DNA from: CAZLYK01 sp964563495
GTDB taxonomy: Bacteria; Acidobacteriota; Blastocatellia; RBC074
Length of the DNA stretch: 10,248 bases
Reading direction: 5' to 3'
NCBI GenBank assembly: GCA_964563495.1
Contig: CAZLYK010000177.1
Span: 1-10,248 of the forward strand
The first letter of the stretch is position 1. Every line of letters begins with the position of its first letter. This document shows, in pieces, positions 1 to 6,169 of this stretch. The notes under the pieces are model-generated. The model searched no databases. It had not been told where the DNA came from and worked only from the letters and a program-made list of their open reading frames with translations. Both the position numbers and the translations under genes were made by a program.

Positions 1-80
1 CGGTTTTCAGTTTCGTGCGTCCTGTCAGACGCACGACCGTCAGGGAGGGCGTCTGACAGGACGCACGAAACTGAAAACTG
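1..80. repeat. Long inverted repeat (32-bp arms) upstream of the reductase gene
   Basis: The arms are 1-32 and 49-80, separated by a 16-base loop (33-48). They are complementary at 31 of 32 positions, and the single exception (2 against 79) would be a G-U pair in RNA. Each arm also contains its own small palindrome with GCGTC/GACGC ends (17-32 and 49-64), so cruciform or alternative foldings are possible. There is no T-run after the right arm, which argues against a simple intrinsic terminator for rightward transcription. It may be the terminator region of an upstream gene or a small non-coding mobile or REP-like repeat. It ends 25 bases before the reductase start codon. Confidence 0.85.
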
Positions 81-93
81 CTGTAACCAACAG

Positions 94-98
94 AGGAG
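94..98 (+). promoter_or_regulatory. Shine-Dalgarno site of the aldo/keto reductase gene
   Basis: AGGAG lies 7 bases before the ATG at 106 and supports that start, which also keeps the complete twin-arginine leader. No convincing -35/-10 pair fits between the inverted repeat and this site, so the promoter may lie within or upstream of the repeat. Confidence 0.7.
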
Positions 99-105
99 AG
101 AAGCA

Positions 106-1047
106 ATGAGCGACCAAATCAACAAAGGCAAAATCAGCCGCCGTGAATTCATCCGTAAATCAGCCGAAACCGTTGGCGTTATCGCGATCGGCTCCGAATT
201 GACCTCTCCCGCCGAAGCCGCCCCGCTCGTGCGCACCGCCACCGATTGGGTGCCGCTGGGAAAGATCAGTAAAAACAAGATCAAAATCACTCGTCTCGGA
301 ATGGGTACCGGGTCGATCAACGGCCAGGTCCAGCGGGAACTGGGCCAGCAGGGCTTCAACCGGCTTGTCGCCCACGCCTATCAGCGTGGAATCCGCTACA
401 TCGATACCGCCAAAAACTACAACATGCACGACATGGTTCGCGAGGCGATCAAGGCCAACAAACTGCCGCGAGAAAATTTCTTCCTCCTCAGCAAAATGCC
501 TTCGTGGAGCGAGGTGCCCAAAGACACTTTGGGGGTGATCGACAGTTACCGCAAAGAACTGGGCGTAGATTATCTGGATCTGCTCTTGATTCACTGCGCC
601 ATGACCTCTGATTGGCCGGAGAGGCTAAAGCCGATGATGGAGGCTTTCGACGAGGCGCAGGCGAGAGGCTGGATTAAAGCAAAAGGCATGTCGTGCCACG
701 GTTTGAAGGCATTGCGCCGCGCGACCGAAAGCGACTGGTTGGAAGTCCAGTTGGCGCGCGTCAATCCGCAGGGGCATCACGTCGACAGCGATCATCCGAC
801 CGATCCGCACTTCCCGCAAGGCAAGGTCGTCGAGGCCATGAAAGAGATCAAGGCGATGCACGACAAAGGCCGCGGCGTGATCGGCATGAAGCTCTGCGGC
901 AATGGGGATTTCACCAACCCGGAAGACCGCGAAAAGGCCGTCCGCTACGCGATGACCTGCGGCTTTGTCGATGCCGTGGTGATCGGCTTCAAGAGCCCGG
1001 CCGAGATCGACGAGGCGATCGATCGGATCAACCGCGCTCTCGGTTAG
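106..1047 (+). CDS. Tat-exported aldo/keto reductase
   Basis: This is a 313-residue protein of the aldo/keto reductase superfamily, NAD(P)H-dependent carbonyl reductases with a TIM-barrel fold. All four catalytic residues of the family can be placed: D100 and Y105 in the segment IDTAKNY, K130 in LLSKMPS and H163 in LLIHC. The N-terminus carries a twin-arginine motif, SRREFI (residues 11-16), then a hydrophobic stretch (about 22-30) and an AEAA cleavage-like site near 36-39. It should therefore be exported folded, with its cofactor. The start is fixed by a Shine-Dalgarno site 7 bases upstream and by the leader. The substrate cannot be told from the sequence. Its stop codon is 6 bases from the convergent stop of mqnD, so the two transcripts should overlap at their 3' ends. 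The family call is firm; exported location is likely. Confidence 0.9.
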   Translation: MSDQINKGKISRREFIRKSAETVGVIAIGSELTSPAEAAPLVRTATDWVPLGKISKNKIKITRLGMGTGSINGQVQRELGQQGFNRLVAHAYQRGIRYIDTAKNYNMHDMVREAIKANKLPRENFFLLSKMPSWSEVPKDTLGVIDSYRKELGVDYLDLLLIHCAMTSDWPERLKPMMEAFDEAQARGWIKAKGMSCHGLKALRRATESDWLEVQLARVNPQGHHVDSDHPTDPHFPQGKVVEAMKEIKAMHDKGRGVIGMKLCGNGDFTNPEDREKAVRYAMTCGFVDAVVIGFKSPAEIDEAIDRINRALG

Positions 1048-1063
1048 TCCTGTCTATGCGACA
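1042..1063 (-). repeat. Degenerate remnant of the GACAGGATT repeat between convergent stops
   Basis: Read on the minus strand, the junction of the convergent reductase and mqnD genes is a TAGACAGGA block followed directly by CTAAC. This resembles the intact repeat at 3047-3093 (TAGACGGGATTGACAGGATTAAC) with the middle missing. The first TAG is the mqnD stop codon, and on the other strand the TAG of TTAGTCC is the reductase stop codon. The match is short, so this is a weaker call than the other copies. Confidence 0.4.
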
Positions 1064-1890
1064 AACTCGACCTGGACCTGGCGCGGGATCACGCCTTTGC
1101 GATACCCCTCGTCGAGCAGCAGTTGAACCGCCCGGCGGTCCCGCTCAGTATAACCGAGCGTGCTCTGATTGACCCACATGGCGACGAATCGGTCGGCCGT
1201 CTCGACCGGCATTTCGCGGGCGAACTGCATGGCGTAATCGAGCGCCGCTTTGCGATTCTCGATCGAATACTCGATGCTCCGATGCAGCCAGGAGGAGACC
1301 TCTTTCTGCAAGTCAGGTCCCAGGTCGCGCTTGATCACATTGCCGCCCATGGGCAGCGGCAGCCCGGTCTCGCCCTTCCACCACTCGCCCAGGTCGACGA
1401 TCCTGGTCAGCCCATCGTCCTGGTAGGTCAATTGACCCTCATGAATGAGCAGCCCCGCGTCGTAATTTCCCTTAACCACCTCGTCGATGATCTGATCGAA
1501 CGGCACGACCGTGTAGTCGAAATCCGGCGTGTGCAATTTCATGGCCAGGAAAGCGCTGGTCAGTGTGCCGGGAACCGCGATGCGCTTGTGCTTCAGGTCG
1601 GTGACCGGGAAAGGCTCGCGCGCAACGACGATCGGGCCGTACCCGTCGCCGATGCTGGCGCCGTGCGGGAGCAGTAGATAGTGATCGGAGATGTAAGCGT
1701 AAGCGTGAAATGAGACCGCCGTGACATGATATTCACGAGTCGTCATGGCGACCTGGTTGAGCGTCTGGATATCCTTGAGGACGTGGGTGAAATGCAGATC
1801 GCCCGTATCGAGCTTGCCGGTGGCCAGCCCGTAGAACATAAATGCGTCGTCCGAATCGGGACTGTGCGCTACTTTGATTTCTCGTTTCAT
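1054..1890 (-). CDS. mqnD: 1,4-dihydroxy-6-naphthoate synthase MqnD (futalosine menaquinone pathway)
   Basis: A 278-residue protein, normal length for MqnD, which converts cyclic de-hypoxanthine futalosine to 1,4-dihydroxy-6-naphthoate, the ring precursor of menaquinone, in the cytoplasm. It has the periplasmic-binding-protein-like fold of the family. The family signature SPDSDDAFMFYGL is at residues 10-22, the catalytic histidine segment LLIHEGQLTY is at 147-156 (H150), and the glycine-rich LPLPMGGN follows at about 178-185. It is the last gene of the minus-strand cluster, 23 bases after mqnE. The start at 1890 is the only sensible one, although the purine-rich AAAGGA is far from the ATG (about 15 bases), so translation may depend partly on the upstream gene. 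It ends in VA-stop, inside a remnant of the dispersed repeat. Confidence 0.95.
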   Translation of the reverse strand: MKREIKVAHSPDSDDAFMFYGLATGKLDTGDLHFTHVLKDIQTLNQVAMTTREYHVTAVSFHAYAYISDHYLLLPHGASIGDGYGPIVVAREPFPVTDLKHKRIAVPGTLTSAFLAMKLHTPDFDYTVVPFDQIIDEVVKGNYDAGLLIHEGQLTYQDDGLTRIVDLGEWWKGETGLPLPMGGNVIKRDLGPDLQKEVSSWLHRSIEYSIENRKAALDYAMQFAREMPVETADRFVAMWVNQSTLGYTERDRRAVQLLLDEGYRKGVIPRQVQVEFVA

Positions 1891-1913
1891 GATCGGTGGC
1901 CGGAGGTCCTTTC

Positions 1914-3029
1914 TTAGGCAGCGGCGTATTCGCGCAGCGGGTGATAAAGGGTGTCGCGTTCGATCGCCTGGAATCCGGCCGTGGTGATCAGTCTGATGAT
2001 CTCGTCCCTGGTCGCCTGCTTTTCATCGCCGGCCTCGACCAGGTAGGACTCCATGAGCTCACCACCTTTGGTGATCGTTCCGTCGAAATCGTTGGCGCCG
2101 AAATGGAGCGCGGTCTGAGCCAGGCGCTTGCCGAGCATGACCCAATAAGCCTTGATGTGGTCCAGGTTGTCGAGCAGGAGCCGCGAGACGGCGATCGTCT
2201 TCAGGCTGTCTATCCCTGAAGGTCCGGGCAGGTGAGCCAGTTGCGTTCCCGGCGGATAGAAGGCGAGCGGAATAAAACACTGGAAGCCGCCGGTCTGGTC
2301 CTGTTGTTCGCGCAGCTTGACCAGGTGATCGACGCGGTCCTCGAAATTCTCAATATGGCCGTAAAGCATGGTCGCGTTGGTCTTCAATCCGGCTCGATGG
2401 ACTTTGCCGGCCAGCTCCAGCCATCGCCGGCCATCGGTCTTGTGCGAGCAGATCTGTTCGCGCACTCGCCCGGCGAAGATCTCGGCGCCGCCGCCGGGGC
2501 AGGAATCCATGCCGGCCGCCCTCAGCTTCTCGATCGTCTCTTCGTCGGACATCTTGAAAAACTTGGCGAAGAAGTCCAGCTCGACCATGGTGAAGGCTTT
2601 GAGATGCAGCGCCGGAAACTCTTTTTTGATCTCTCTCAGCATATCGGTGTAATACTCGAACGGCAGGCGCGTGTTCAGCCCGCCGACGATGTGCAGTTCC
2701 GTCGCGCCCTGACCACAAGCTTCACCCGCGATCTTCAATGCCTCTTGCAGGCTGTGCGTGTAACCGCCTTCCTGGTTGTGCTTGACGAAGAAGCCGCAGA
2801 ATTTGCAATCGGCGTAGCAGTAATTTGTCGGGTTGAAGTGGCGATTGACGTTGAAATAGGTTGCCCGGCCGTGTTTACGCCGCCGCACGATATCGGCAAG
2901 ACGCCCGACTCCGTGCAGATCGTCGCTCTCAAAGAGTCTCATCCCATCTTCAAAACTCAATCGCTCATCCGCCATGATTTTGTCGGCGATGGGCATGAGC
3001 GCGCGATCGAGTAAAAAATCGTTCAACAT
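1914..3029 (-). CDS. mqnE: Aminofutalosine synthase MqnE (radical SAM)
   Basis: A radical S-adenosylmethionine enzyme that joins the SAM-derived adenosyl radical to 3-[(1-carboxyvinyl)oxy]benzoate to give aminofutalosine. The [4Fe-4S] motif CYADCKFCGF supplies C71, C75 and C78 (numbering from the start chosen here). The preceding NRHFNPTNY and the later HIVGGLN and LKAFTMVELDFF are MqnE-like and distinguish it from the related cyclase MqnC. GGGAEIF follows in the barrel. I start it at 3029 (MLNDFLLD, 371 residues) because GGAGAAAG sits a normal distance upstream. An in-frame ATG at 3041 (375 residues) has no Shine-Dalgarno site and itself forms part of that site. A hairpin-forming repeat lies just upstream. 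mqnD follows after 23 bases, giving consecutive-pathway genes in one transcript. Confidence 0.95.
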   Translation of the reverse strand: MLNDFLLDRALMPIADKIMADERLSFEDGMRLFESDDLHGVGRLADIVRRRKHGRATYFNVNRHFNPTNYCYADCKFCGFFVKHNQEGGYTHSLQEALKIAGEACGQGATELHIVGGLNTRLPFEYYTDMLREIKKEFPALHLKAFTMVELDFFAKFFKMSDEETIEKLRAAGMDSCPGGGAEIFAGRVREQICSHKTDGRRWLELAGKVHRAGLKTNATMLYGHIENFEDRVDHLVKLREQQDQTGGFQCFIPLAFYPPGTQLAHLPGPSGIDSLKTIAVSRLLLDNLDHIKAYWVMLGKRLAQTALHFGANDFDGTITKGGELMESYLVEAGDEKQATRDEIIRLITTAGFQAIERDTLYHPLREYAAA

Positions 3030-3032
3030 GAC

Positions 3033-3039
3033 TTTCTCC
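3033..3039 (-). promoter_or_regulatory. Ribosome binding site that decides the mqnE start
   Basis: On the minus strand, GGAGAAAG precedes the ATG at 3029 with the GGAG core 6 bases away. The upstream candidate ATG at 3041 has only CCGGA before it. The site begins within a few bases of the repeat hairpin at 3047-3093, so folding could influence access to it. Confidence 0.65.
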
Positions 3040-3046
3040 ATTCCGG

Positions 3047-3093
3047 AAATAGACCGGACAGGTCGGGGTTAATCCTGTCAATCCCGTCTATTT
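3047..3093. repeat. GACAGGATT-type repeat, hairpin between the thioredoxin-like gene and mqnE
   Basis: In mRNA sense (minus strand) the ends AAATAGAC and GTCTATTT pair over 8 bp, and inside them GACAGG pairs with CCTGTC over 6 bp, leaving a loop around ATTAACCCCGA. The left part matches the copies at 6072-6169 and 10206-10248. The TAG stop codon of the thioredoxin-like gene (3088-3090) is part of the repeat. It nearly fills the 58-base gap to mqnE and ends about 8 bases before the mqnE ribosome binding site. There is no long U-run, so a role as processing site or translational modulator is as likely as termination. Confidence 0.75.
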
Positions 3094-3741
3094 CTTCAAT
3101 AACTTTTCCCTGATCAGATCTTCGATCTCGGTCTTGATCAGCTCTCCGGCGGCAATCCGCGCGTGCCGGGCGACGATTTCGCCCAGAGGATCGATCTCTT
3201 CGGCGGAGAGCAGGATATTGAGCGGAGTGCCCCACGCCCGCTCGTCATCGACCAGCTTGCGGTAAGCATAGTGAGTCGTCCGCTTGCGGTTGATATTCCG
3301 GCCCTCGGTCTCAAGGCAGATCGGGTATTCGGGTTTGTGCTCTTCGATGAATTCCCGCAGCTCACCCGCCGACGAGTATTCGCAGACGCCGATCACCGCC
3401 AATCCCTGGTCACGGTATTTGCGGTATAGCTCGTTGATCGTGAGGACGTCATAATTCGAGTTGTGGCACCAGGCGGCGAAATAATGGATCAGCACCAGTT
3501 TGGGGCCGTGCGCCGCCTCGCTCAGCCTGATCTTCCCGCCGTCGAGCGTGTCGAAATAGAAGTCTTTGAGTTGAATCTCGACCTCGCGCAGTTGGGCGTA
3601 ATGGTGTTCCTGCTCTTCCTGCTTTCCGGATCCGGCCTCGATCTTGAGCCTCGTTTGCGCCGAAACCGCGGCGGCGAACGAGAGCGTCAGCGCCGCCACC
3701 GAAACCCAGATCATCAATATTCGTCTCTTGTCGAATTTCAT
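3088..3741 (-). CDS. Exported thioredoxin-fold (redoxin/TlpA-like) protein with a CxxS active site
   Basis: A 217-residue protein. Residues 1-29 form a Sec-type leader: basic MKFDKRR, a hydrophobic core at 9-26 and a VSA/Q cleavage-like end. The mature part looks like a TlpA/AhpC-type thioredoxin fold: the strand LVLIHYFAAWC (82-92), a helix, GLAVIGVCEY (113-122) and the cis-proline segment WGTPLN (P173). The active site reads C92-H-N-S95, so the second cysteine of the usual CxxC is serine. Two other cysteines, C120 and C142, are present. It could be a one-cysteine redoxin, an isomerase-like protein or a binding protein. Its start overlaps the mqnP stop by 4 bases (ATGA), so translation should be coupled. 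Its place between menaquinone genes suggests a link to envelope redox or quinone chemistry, but the substrate is unknown. Confidence 0.8.
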   Translation of the reverse strand: MKFDKRRILMIWVSVAALTLSFAAAVSAQTRLKIEAGSGKQEEQEHHYAQLREVEIQLKDFYFDTLDGGKIRLSEAAHGPKLVLIHYFAAWCHNSNYDVLTINELYRKYRDQGLAVIGVCEYSSAGELREFIEEHKPEYPICLETEGRNINRKRTTHYAYRKLVDDERAWGTPLNILLSAEEIDPLGEIVARHARIAAGELIKTEIEDLIREKLLKK

Positions 3742-4601
3742 TTGATCAAAAATATATCGGCCGCAATCGTCAGGAAGAGGATCAGGCTGACGTAAGCGTT
3801 GGTGGTAAAGAATGCAAGATTGAGACGCGAAAGATCATCGGCGCTGACGAGTCGATGCTGGTGAATCAGCAGCGCGGCCGTCGCGATCATCCCGATCAAT
3901 CCGATCCAATGCAAACCGGTCAGGAAATAGATTGCGACCAGCGCCGCGAACATGATCGCGTGCAAGGCGCGCGAGACGCGGAGCGCGCTCGCGATCCCGA
4001 ACTTCTGCGGGATCGAGTGCAAGCCGGCCTTGAGGTCGAAATCACGATCCTGGCAGGCGTAGATGATGTCGAATCCAGCCGTCCACAACAAAACCGCCAG
4101 AGAGAGGAGCAACGGCACGGGCGAATCGATCGCCCCGCGGACGGCGATCCATGCGCCGGCCGGCGCGATCGCCAGACTCCACCCCAATACCAGATGTGAA
4201 AGCGAGGTGAACCGTTTAGTGTAAGAATAGAAGAGGATTGAACCGAGGGCGATCGGCGAGAGAATCAAGGTCAGTCGATTGAGCATCGCCGCCGCCAGAA
4301 AGAAGACGCCGGCCGAAACGATGGTAAAGACCGTGACGTATCGGGCGCTCAGCAACCCGGCCGGAATCGCCCGCGTCCTGGTGCGCGGATTGGCTGCGTC
4401 GATCTGTCGATCGACCAGGCGATTAAAGGCCATAGCCGCCGAACGCGCGCCGACCATGGCGACGACGATCCAAACAATTTGGCGCCCGGCGGGCAATCCA
4501 CGCGAGGCGAGCACCGCCCCCAGAAAGGCGAAGGGCAGGGCGAAGAGCGTGTGCTCGATCTTGATCATTTCGAGCGTGATTTTCAGATTACGCAGCATCA
4601 T
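3738..4601 (-). CDS. mqnP: UbiA-family prenyltransferase, probably MqnP of the futalosine pathway
   Basis: An integral membrane aromatic prenyltransferase of 287 residues. Both aspartate-rich, Mg2+/diphosphate-binding motifs of the UbiA family are visible. The first is FNRLVDRQIDAANPRTRTR with N60, D64 and D68; the second is DIIYACQDRDFD at 178-189 with D178, D185, D187 and D189. Several hydrophobic segments (about 19-33, 42-58, 91-108, 112-125, 136-154, 164-180, 213-230, 233-246 and 265-286) fit the usual nine helices. The family also includes 4-hydroxybenzoate and other prenyltransferases. Its place between ubiX and mqnE/mqnD makes prenylation of the dihydroxynaphthoate ring by far the best guess. 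It begins 7 bases after ubiX (ATGATG, so the exact start is ambiguous by one codon) and overlaps the next gene by 4 bases. Confidence 0.9.
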   Translation of the reverse strand: MMLRNLKITLEMIKIEHTLFALPFAFLGAVLASRGLPAGRQIVWIVVAMVGARSAAMAFNRLVDRQIDAANPRTRTRAIPAGLLSARYVTVFTIVSAGVFFLAAAMLNRLTLILSPIALGSILFYSYTKRFTSLSHLVLGWSLAIAPAGAWIAVRGAIDSPVPLLLSLAVLLWTAGFDIIYACQDRDFDLKAGLHSIPQKFGIASALRVSRALHAIMFAALVAIYFLTGLHWIGLIGMIATAALLIHQHRLVSADDLSRLNLAFFTTNAYVSLILFLTIAADIFLIK

Positions 4602-4608
4602 CCTTGAT

Positions 4609-5226
4609 TCATCTTTGCGCCGCGGGCTTGCTTCCTTCCCATCGCGTCTGTTGCCGGTGCGAAACTTCCAGATGGTCGAGCAGGCGATAGGTGAAATGCT
4701 CGACCAGATCGTCGATCGTTTTCGGGAAATGGTAGAAGCTCGGCATCGCCGGGACGATCAGAACGCCGAGGCGCGCGAGGGCCAACATGTTCTCCAGATG
4801 GATCGCGTTGAACGGGGTTTCGCGAGGCGCCAGGATCAACCGGCGATTCTCTTTCATGATCACGTCGGCGGCCCGGTGGATCAGGTCGCGCGAGATCCCG
4901 TGCGCGATCGCCGCCAACGATCCCATACTGCAGGGGACGATGACCATGGCGTCGCTCAGGTATGATCCGCTGGCGATCGTGGCGCCGATGTCGTTGGGCG
5001 AATGGACGGTTACCTTATCCGAATCTTTCCCGAGCAATTCGAGCACGACGCGGGAGCCGGTCCCGGAGACGTTGACGCCGAGCTCCTCGTTGACGACGCG
5101 CACGCCGGCTTGAGAAATGACCAGATCGATCCGCGAAACTTCCGGGCTCTCATTCAGATGGATGAGCAGGCGCTGAGCGTAGATCGAGCCGCTTGCTCCG
5201 GTTATGCCGACCGTGATGGATTTCAT
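4609..5226 (-). CDS. ubiX: Flavin prenyltransferase UbiX
   Basis: A 205-residue flavin prenyltransferase, normal in length. It joins dimethylallyl phosphate to reduced FMN to give the prenyl-FMN cofactor of UbiD-type decarboxylases. Family marks are the FMN-binding GITGASGS (7-14), PCSMGSLAAIAHG (98-110), HRAADV with R118, APRETP (133-138) and FYHFP (164-168) followed by R181 in the C-terminal helix. It is the first gene of the menaquinone cluster and has its own strong promoter (5273-5302) with a leader of about 40 bases. A small hairpin (5239-5244 with 5252-5257) lies 12 bases before the ATG. The Shine-Dalgarno match (GAGAAG) is modest. In this setting its product probably serves the UbiD-like decarboxylase (MqnL type) acting on the prenylated acid; that gene is not in the window. 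Confidence 0.94.
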   Translation of the reverse strand: MKSITVGITGASGSIYAQRLLIHLNESPEVSRIDLVISQAGVRVVNEELGVNVSGTGSRVVLELLGKDSDKVTVHSPNDIGATIASGSYLSDAMVIVPCSMGSLAAIAHGISRDLIHRAADVIMKENRRLILAPRETPFNAIHLENMLALARLGVLIVPAMPSFYHFPKTIDDLVEHFTYRLLDHLEVSHRQQTRWEGSKPAAQR

Positions 5227-5272
5227 GGTTTGTCTTCTCTGCGCGTTTCCGGCGCAGCTTGACTAAACCGCA

Positions 5273-5302
5273 ACTATAGGAGCCGTGATTAAAGCTTGTC
5301 AA
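5273..5302 (-). promoter_or_regulatory. Promoter of the ubiX-mqnP-mqnE-mqnD cluster
   Basis: On the minus strand, TTGACA (5297-5302) and TATAGT (5273-5278) are 18 bases apart, close to the sigma-70-type consensus. The predicted start is near 5266, giving a 5' leader of about 40 bases before the ubiX ATG at 5226. The -35 box overlaps that of the divergent larB promoter by five bases, inside the palindrome GCTTGTCAAGC (5294-5304). Confidence 0.75.
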
Positions 5303-5324
5303 GCAACGGCCACCGGGCTATAAA
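5296..5324 (+). promoter_or_regulatory. Promoter of larB, predicting a leaderless mRNA
   Basis: TTGTCA (5296-5301) and TATAAA (5319-5324) are separated by exactly 17 bases. A transcript would start about 7 bases after the -10 box, at or beside 5331, which is the A of the larB ATG. No Shine-Dalgarno-like sequence precedes this ATG (CCCCT is adjacent), which agrees with leaderless translation. Confidence 0.72.
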
Positions 5325-5330
5325 ACCCCT

Positions 5331-6077
5331 ATGGATCAGGAACGTCTGAAAAATTTGCTGCTCAGCTTTAAACAGGGGCAGGTCGACCTCGATCAGGCTT
5401 TGGAGCGATTGCGCCACCTGCCGTTCGAGAGCCTCGGCTATGCTCACGTCGATCATCACCGGGCGGTCAGACAGGGGTTTCCCGAAGTCATCTTCGGACA
5501 GGGCAAGACCCCGGAGCAGACGGCCGGCATCGCCGGTCGTCTGCTCGAACATTCGTCGAATCTGCTCATCACTCGCAGCAATCGCGAAACCTTCGAAAGG
5601 ATAGGCGAGATCGCCTCTGAAGCGATTTATCACGAATCGTGCGGGGCGATCTCGGTCAGGCGCGACGGCGAGGTACGCGGGCGCGGCGTGATTGCGATCG
5701 TTACGGCCGGAACCTCGGATATCCCGGTCGCAGATGAGGCCGCGATCACCGCAGAGATCATGGGTAACCGGATCGAGCGATTATTCGATGTCGGCGTCTC
5801 CGGGATACATCGTGTGCTCAGCCGGCGGGAGACGCTGCAGTCCGCGCGGGTGGTCGTTTGCGTCGCGGGCATGGAAGGCGCGCTCCCTTCGGTGGTCGGC
5901 GGGCTGGTGAGCGTGCCGGTCATCGCGGTGCCGACCAGCATCGGCTACGGAGCGAGCTTCAATGGCATCGCCGCCCTCCTCGGGATGCTCAACTCCTGCG
6001 CCTCTAATGTGACCGTGGTCAATATCGACAATGGGTTCGGGGCCGGCTTCGTGGCTAGCCTGATCAACCGGGAATAG
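5331..6077 (+). CDS. larB: LarB, nickel pincer cofactor biosynthesis (NaAD carboxylase/hydrolase)
   Basis: LarB carboxylates the pyridinium ring of nicotinic acid adenine dinucleotide and releases AMP. This is the first step towards the nickel-pincer nucleotide cofactor of lactate racemase (LarA) and its relatives. The 248 residues comprise a small helical N-terminal part (1 to about 85) and an AIR-carboxylase (PurE)-like domain. Motifs include TAGTSDIPVADEA (125-137), CVAGMEGALPSVVGGL (177-192), PTSIGYGASF (201-210) and LNSCASN, whose C223 fits the catalytic cysteine of the family. The start follows a promoter directly, without a ribosome binding site. larC, larE and larA are not in the window, so this copy stands apart from its usual partners. 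The TAG stop (6075-6077) belongs to the inverted repeat that follows. Confidence 0.93.
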   Translation: MDQERLKNLLLSFKQGQVDLDQALERLRHLPFESLGYAHVDHHRAVRQGFPEVIFGQGKTPEQTAGIAGRLLEHSSNLLITRSNRETFERIGEIASEAIYHESCGAISVRRDGEVRGRGVIAIVTAGTSDIPVADEAAITAEIMGNRIERLFDVGVSGIHRVLSRRETLQSARVVVCVAGMEGALPSVVGGLVSVPVIAVPTSIGYGASFNGIAALLGMLNSCASNVTVVNIDNGFGAGFVASLINRE

Positions 6078-6169
6078 ACGGGATTTCTGCAGGATTAAAC
6101 ATGATTTTTTTCCGGCTTTGTCTTTGATCCTGTTCAATCCTGCAAAAATCCTGTCAATCCTGTCTATTC
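6072..6169. repeat. Inverted pair of GACAGGATT-type repeats between convergent larB and CHAD genes
   Basis: The outer 14 bases, GAATAGACGGGATT and AATCCTGTCTATTC, pair with one G-U. Further in, GCAGGATT pairs with AATCCTGC, and AACA with TGTT. The central loop contains a T-run (about 6104-6111). The right arm has an additional GACAGGATT-like unit that the left arm lacks. One arm gives larB its stop codon; the other encodes the last residues (NRQD) and the stop of the second CHAD gene. Such a hairpin between convergent genes is a plausible bidirectional terminator or 3'-end stabiliser. Confidence 0.85.

Noticed and set aside
2232..3014. A 260-codon open frame on the + strand
   Set aside because: It lies wholly antisense to mqnE, whose radical SAM motifs are unmistakable; its translation resembles no family and it is a by-product of GC-rich codon use.
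3030..3041. Upstream ATG at 3041 as the mqnE start
   Set aside because: It has no ribosome binding site, and its codons form the GGAGAAAG site that serves the ATG at 3029.
5239..5257. Small hairpin in the ubiX leader as a riboswitch
   Set aside because: Only a 6-bp stem with a 7-base loop in a 40-base leader; too small and without known aptamer features.
6072..6169. Repeated GACAGGATT units considered as a CRISPR array or tandem-repeat locus
   Set aside because: Units are arranged as an inverted pair with no regularly spaced unique spacers and no cas genes.
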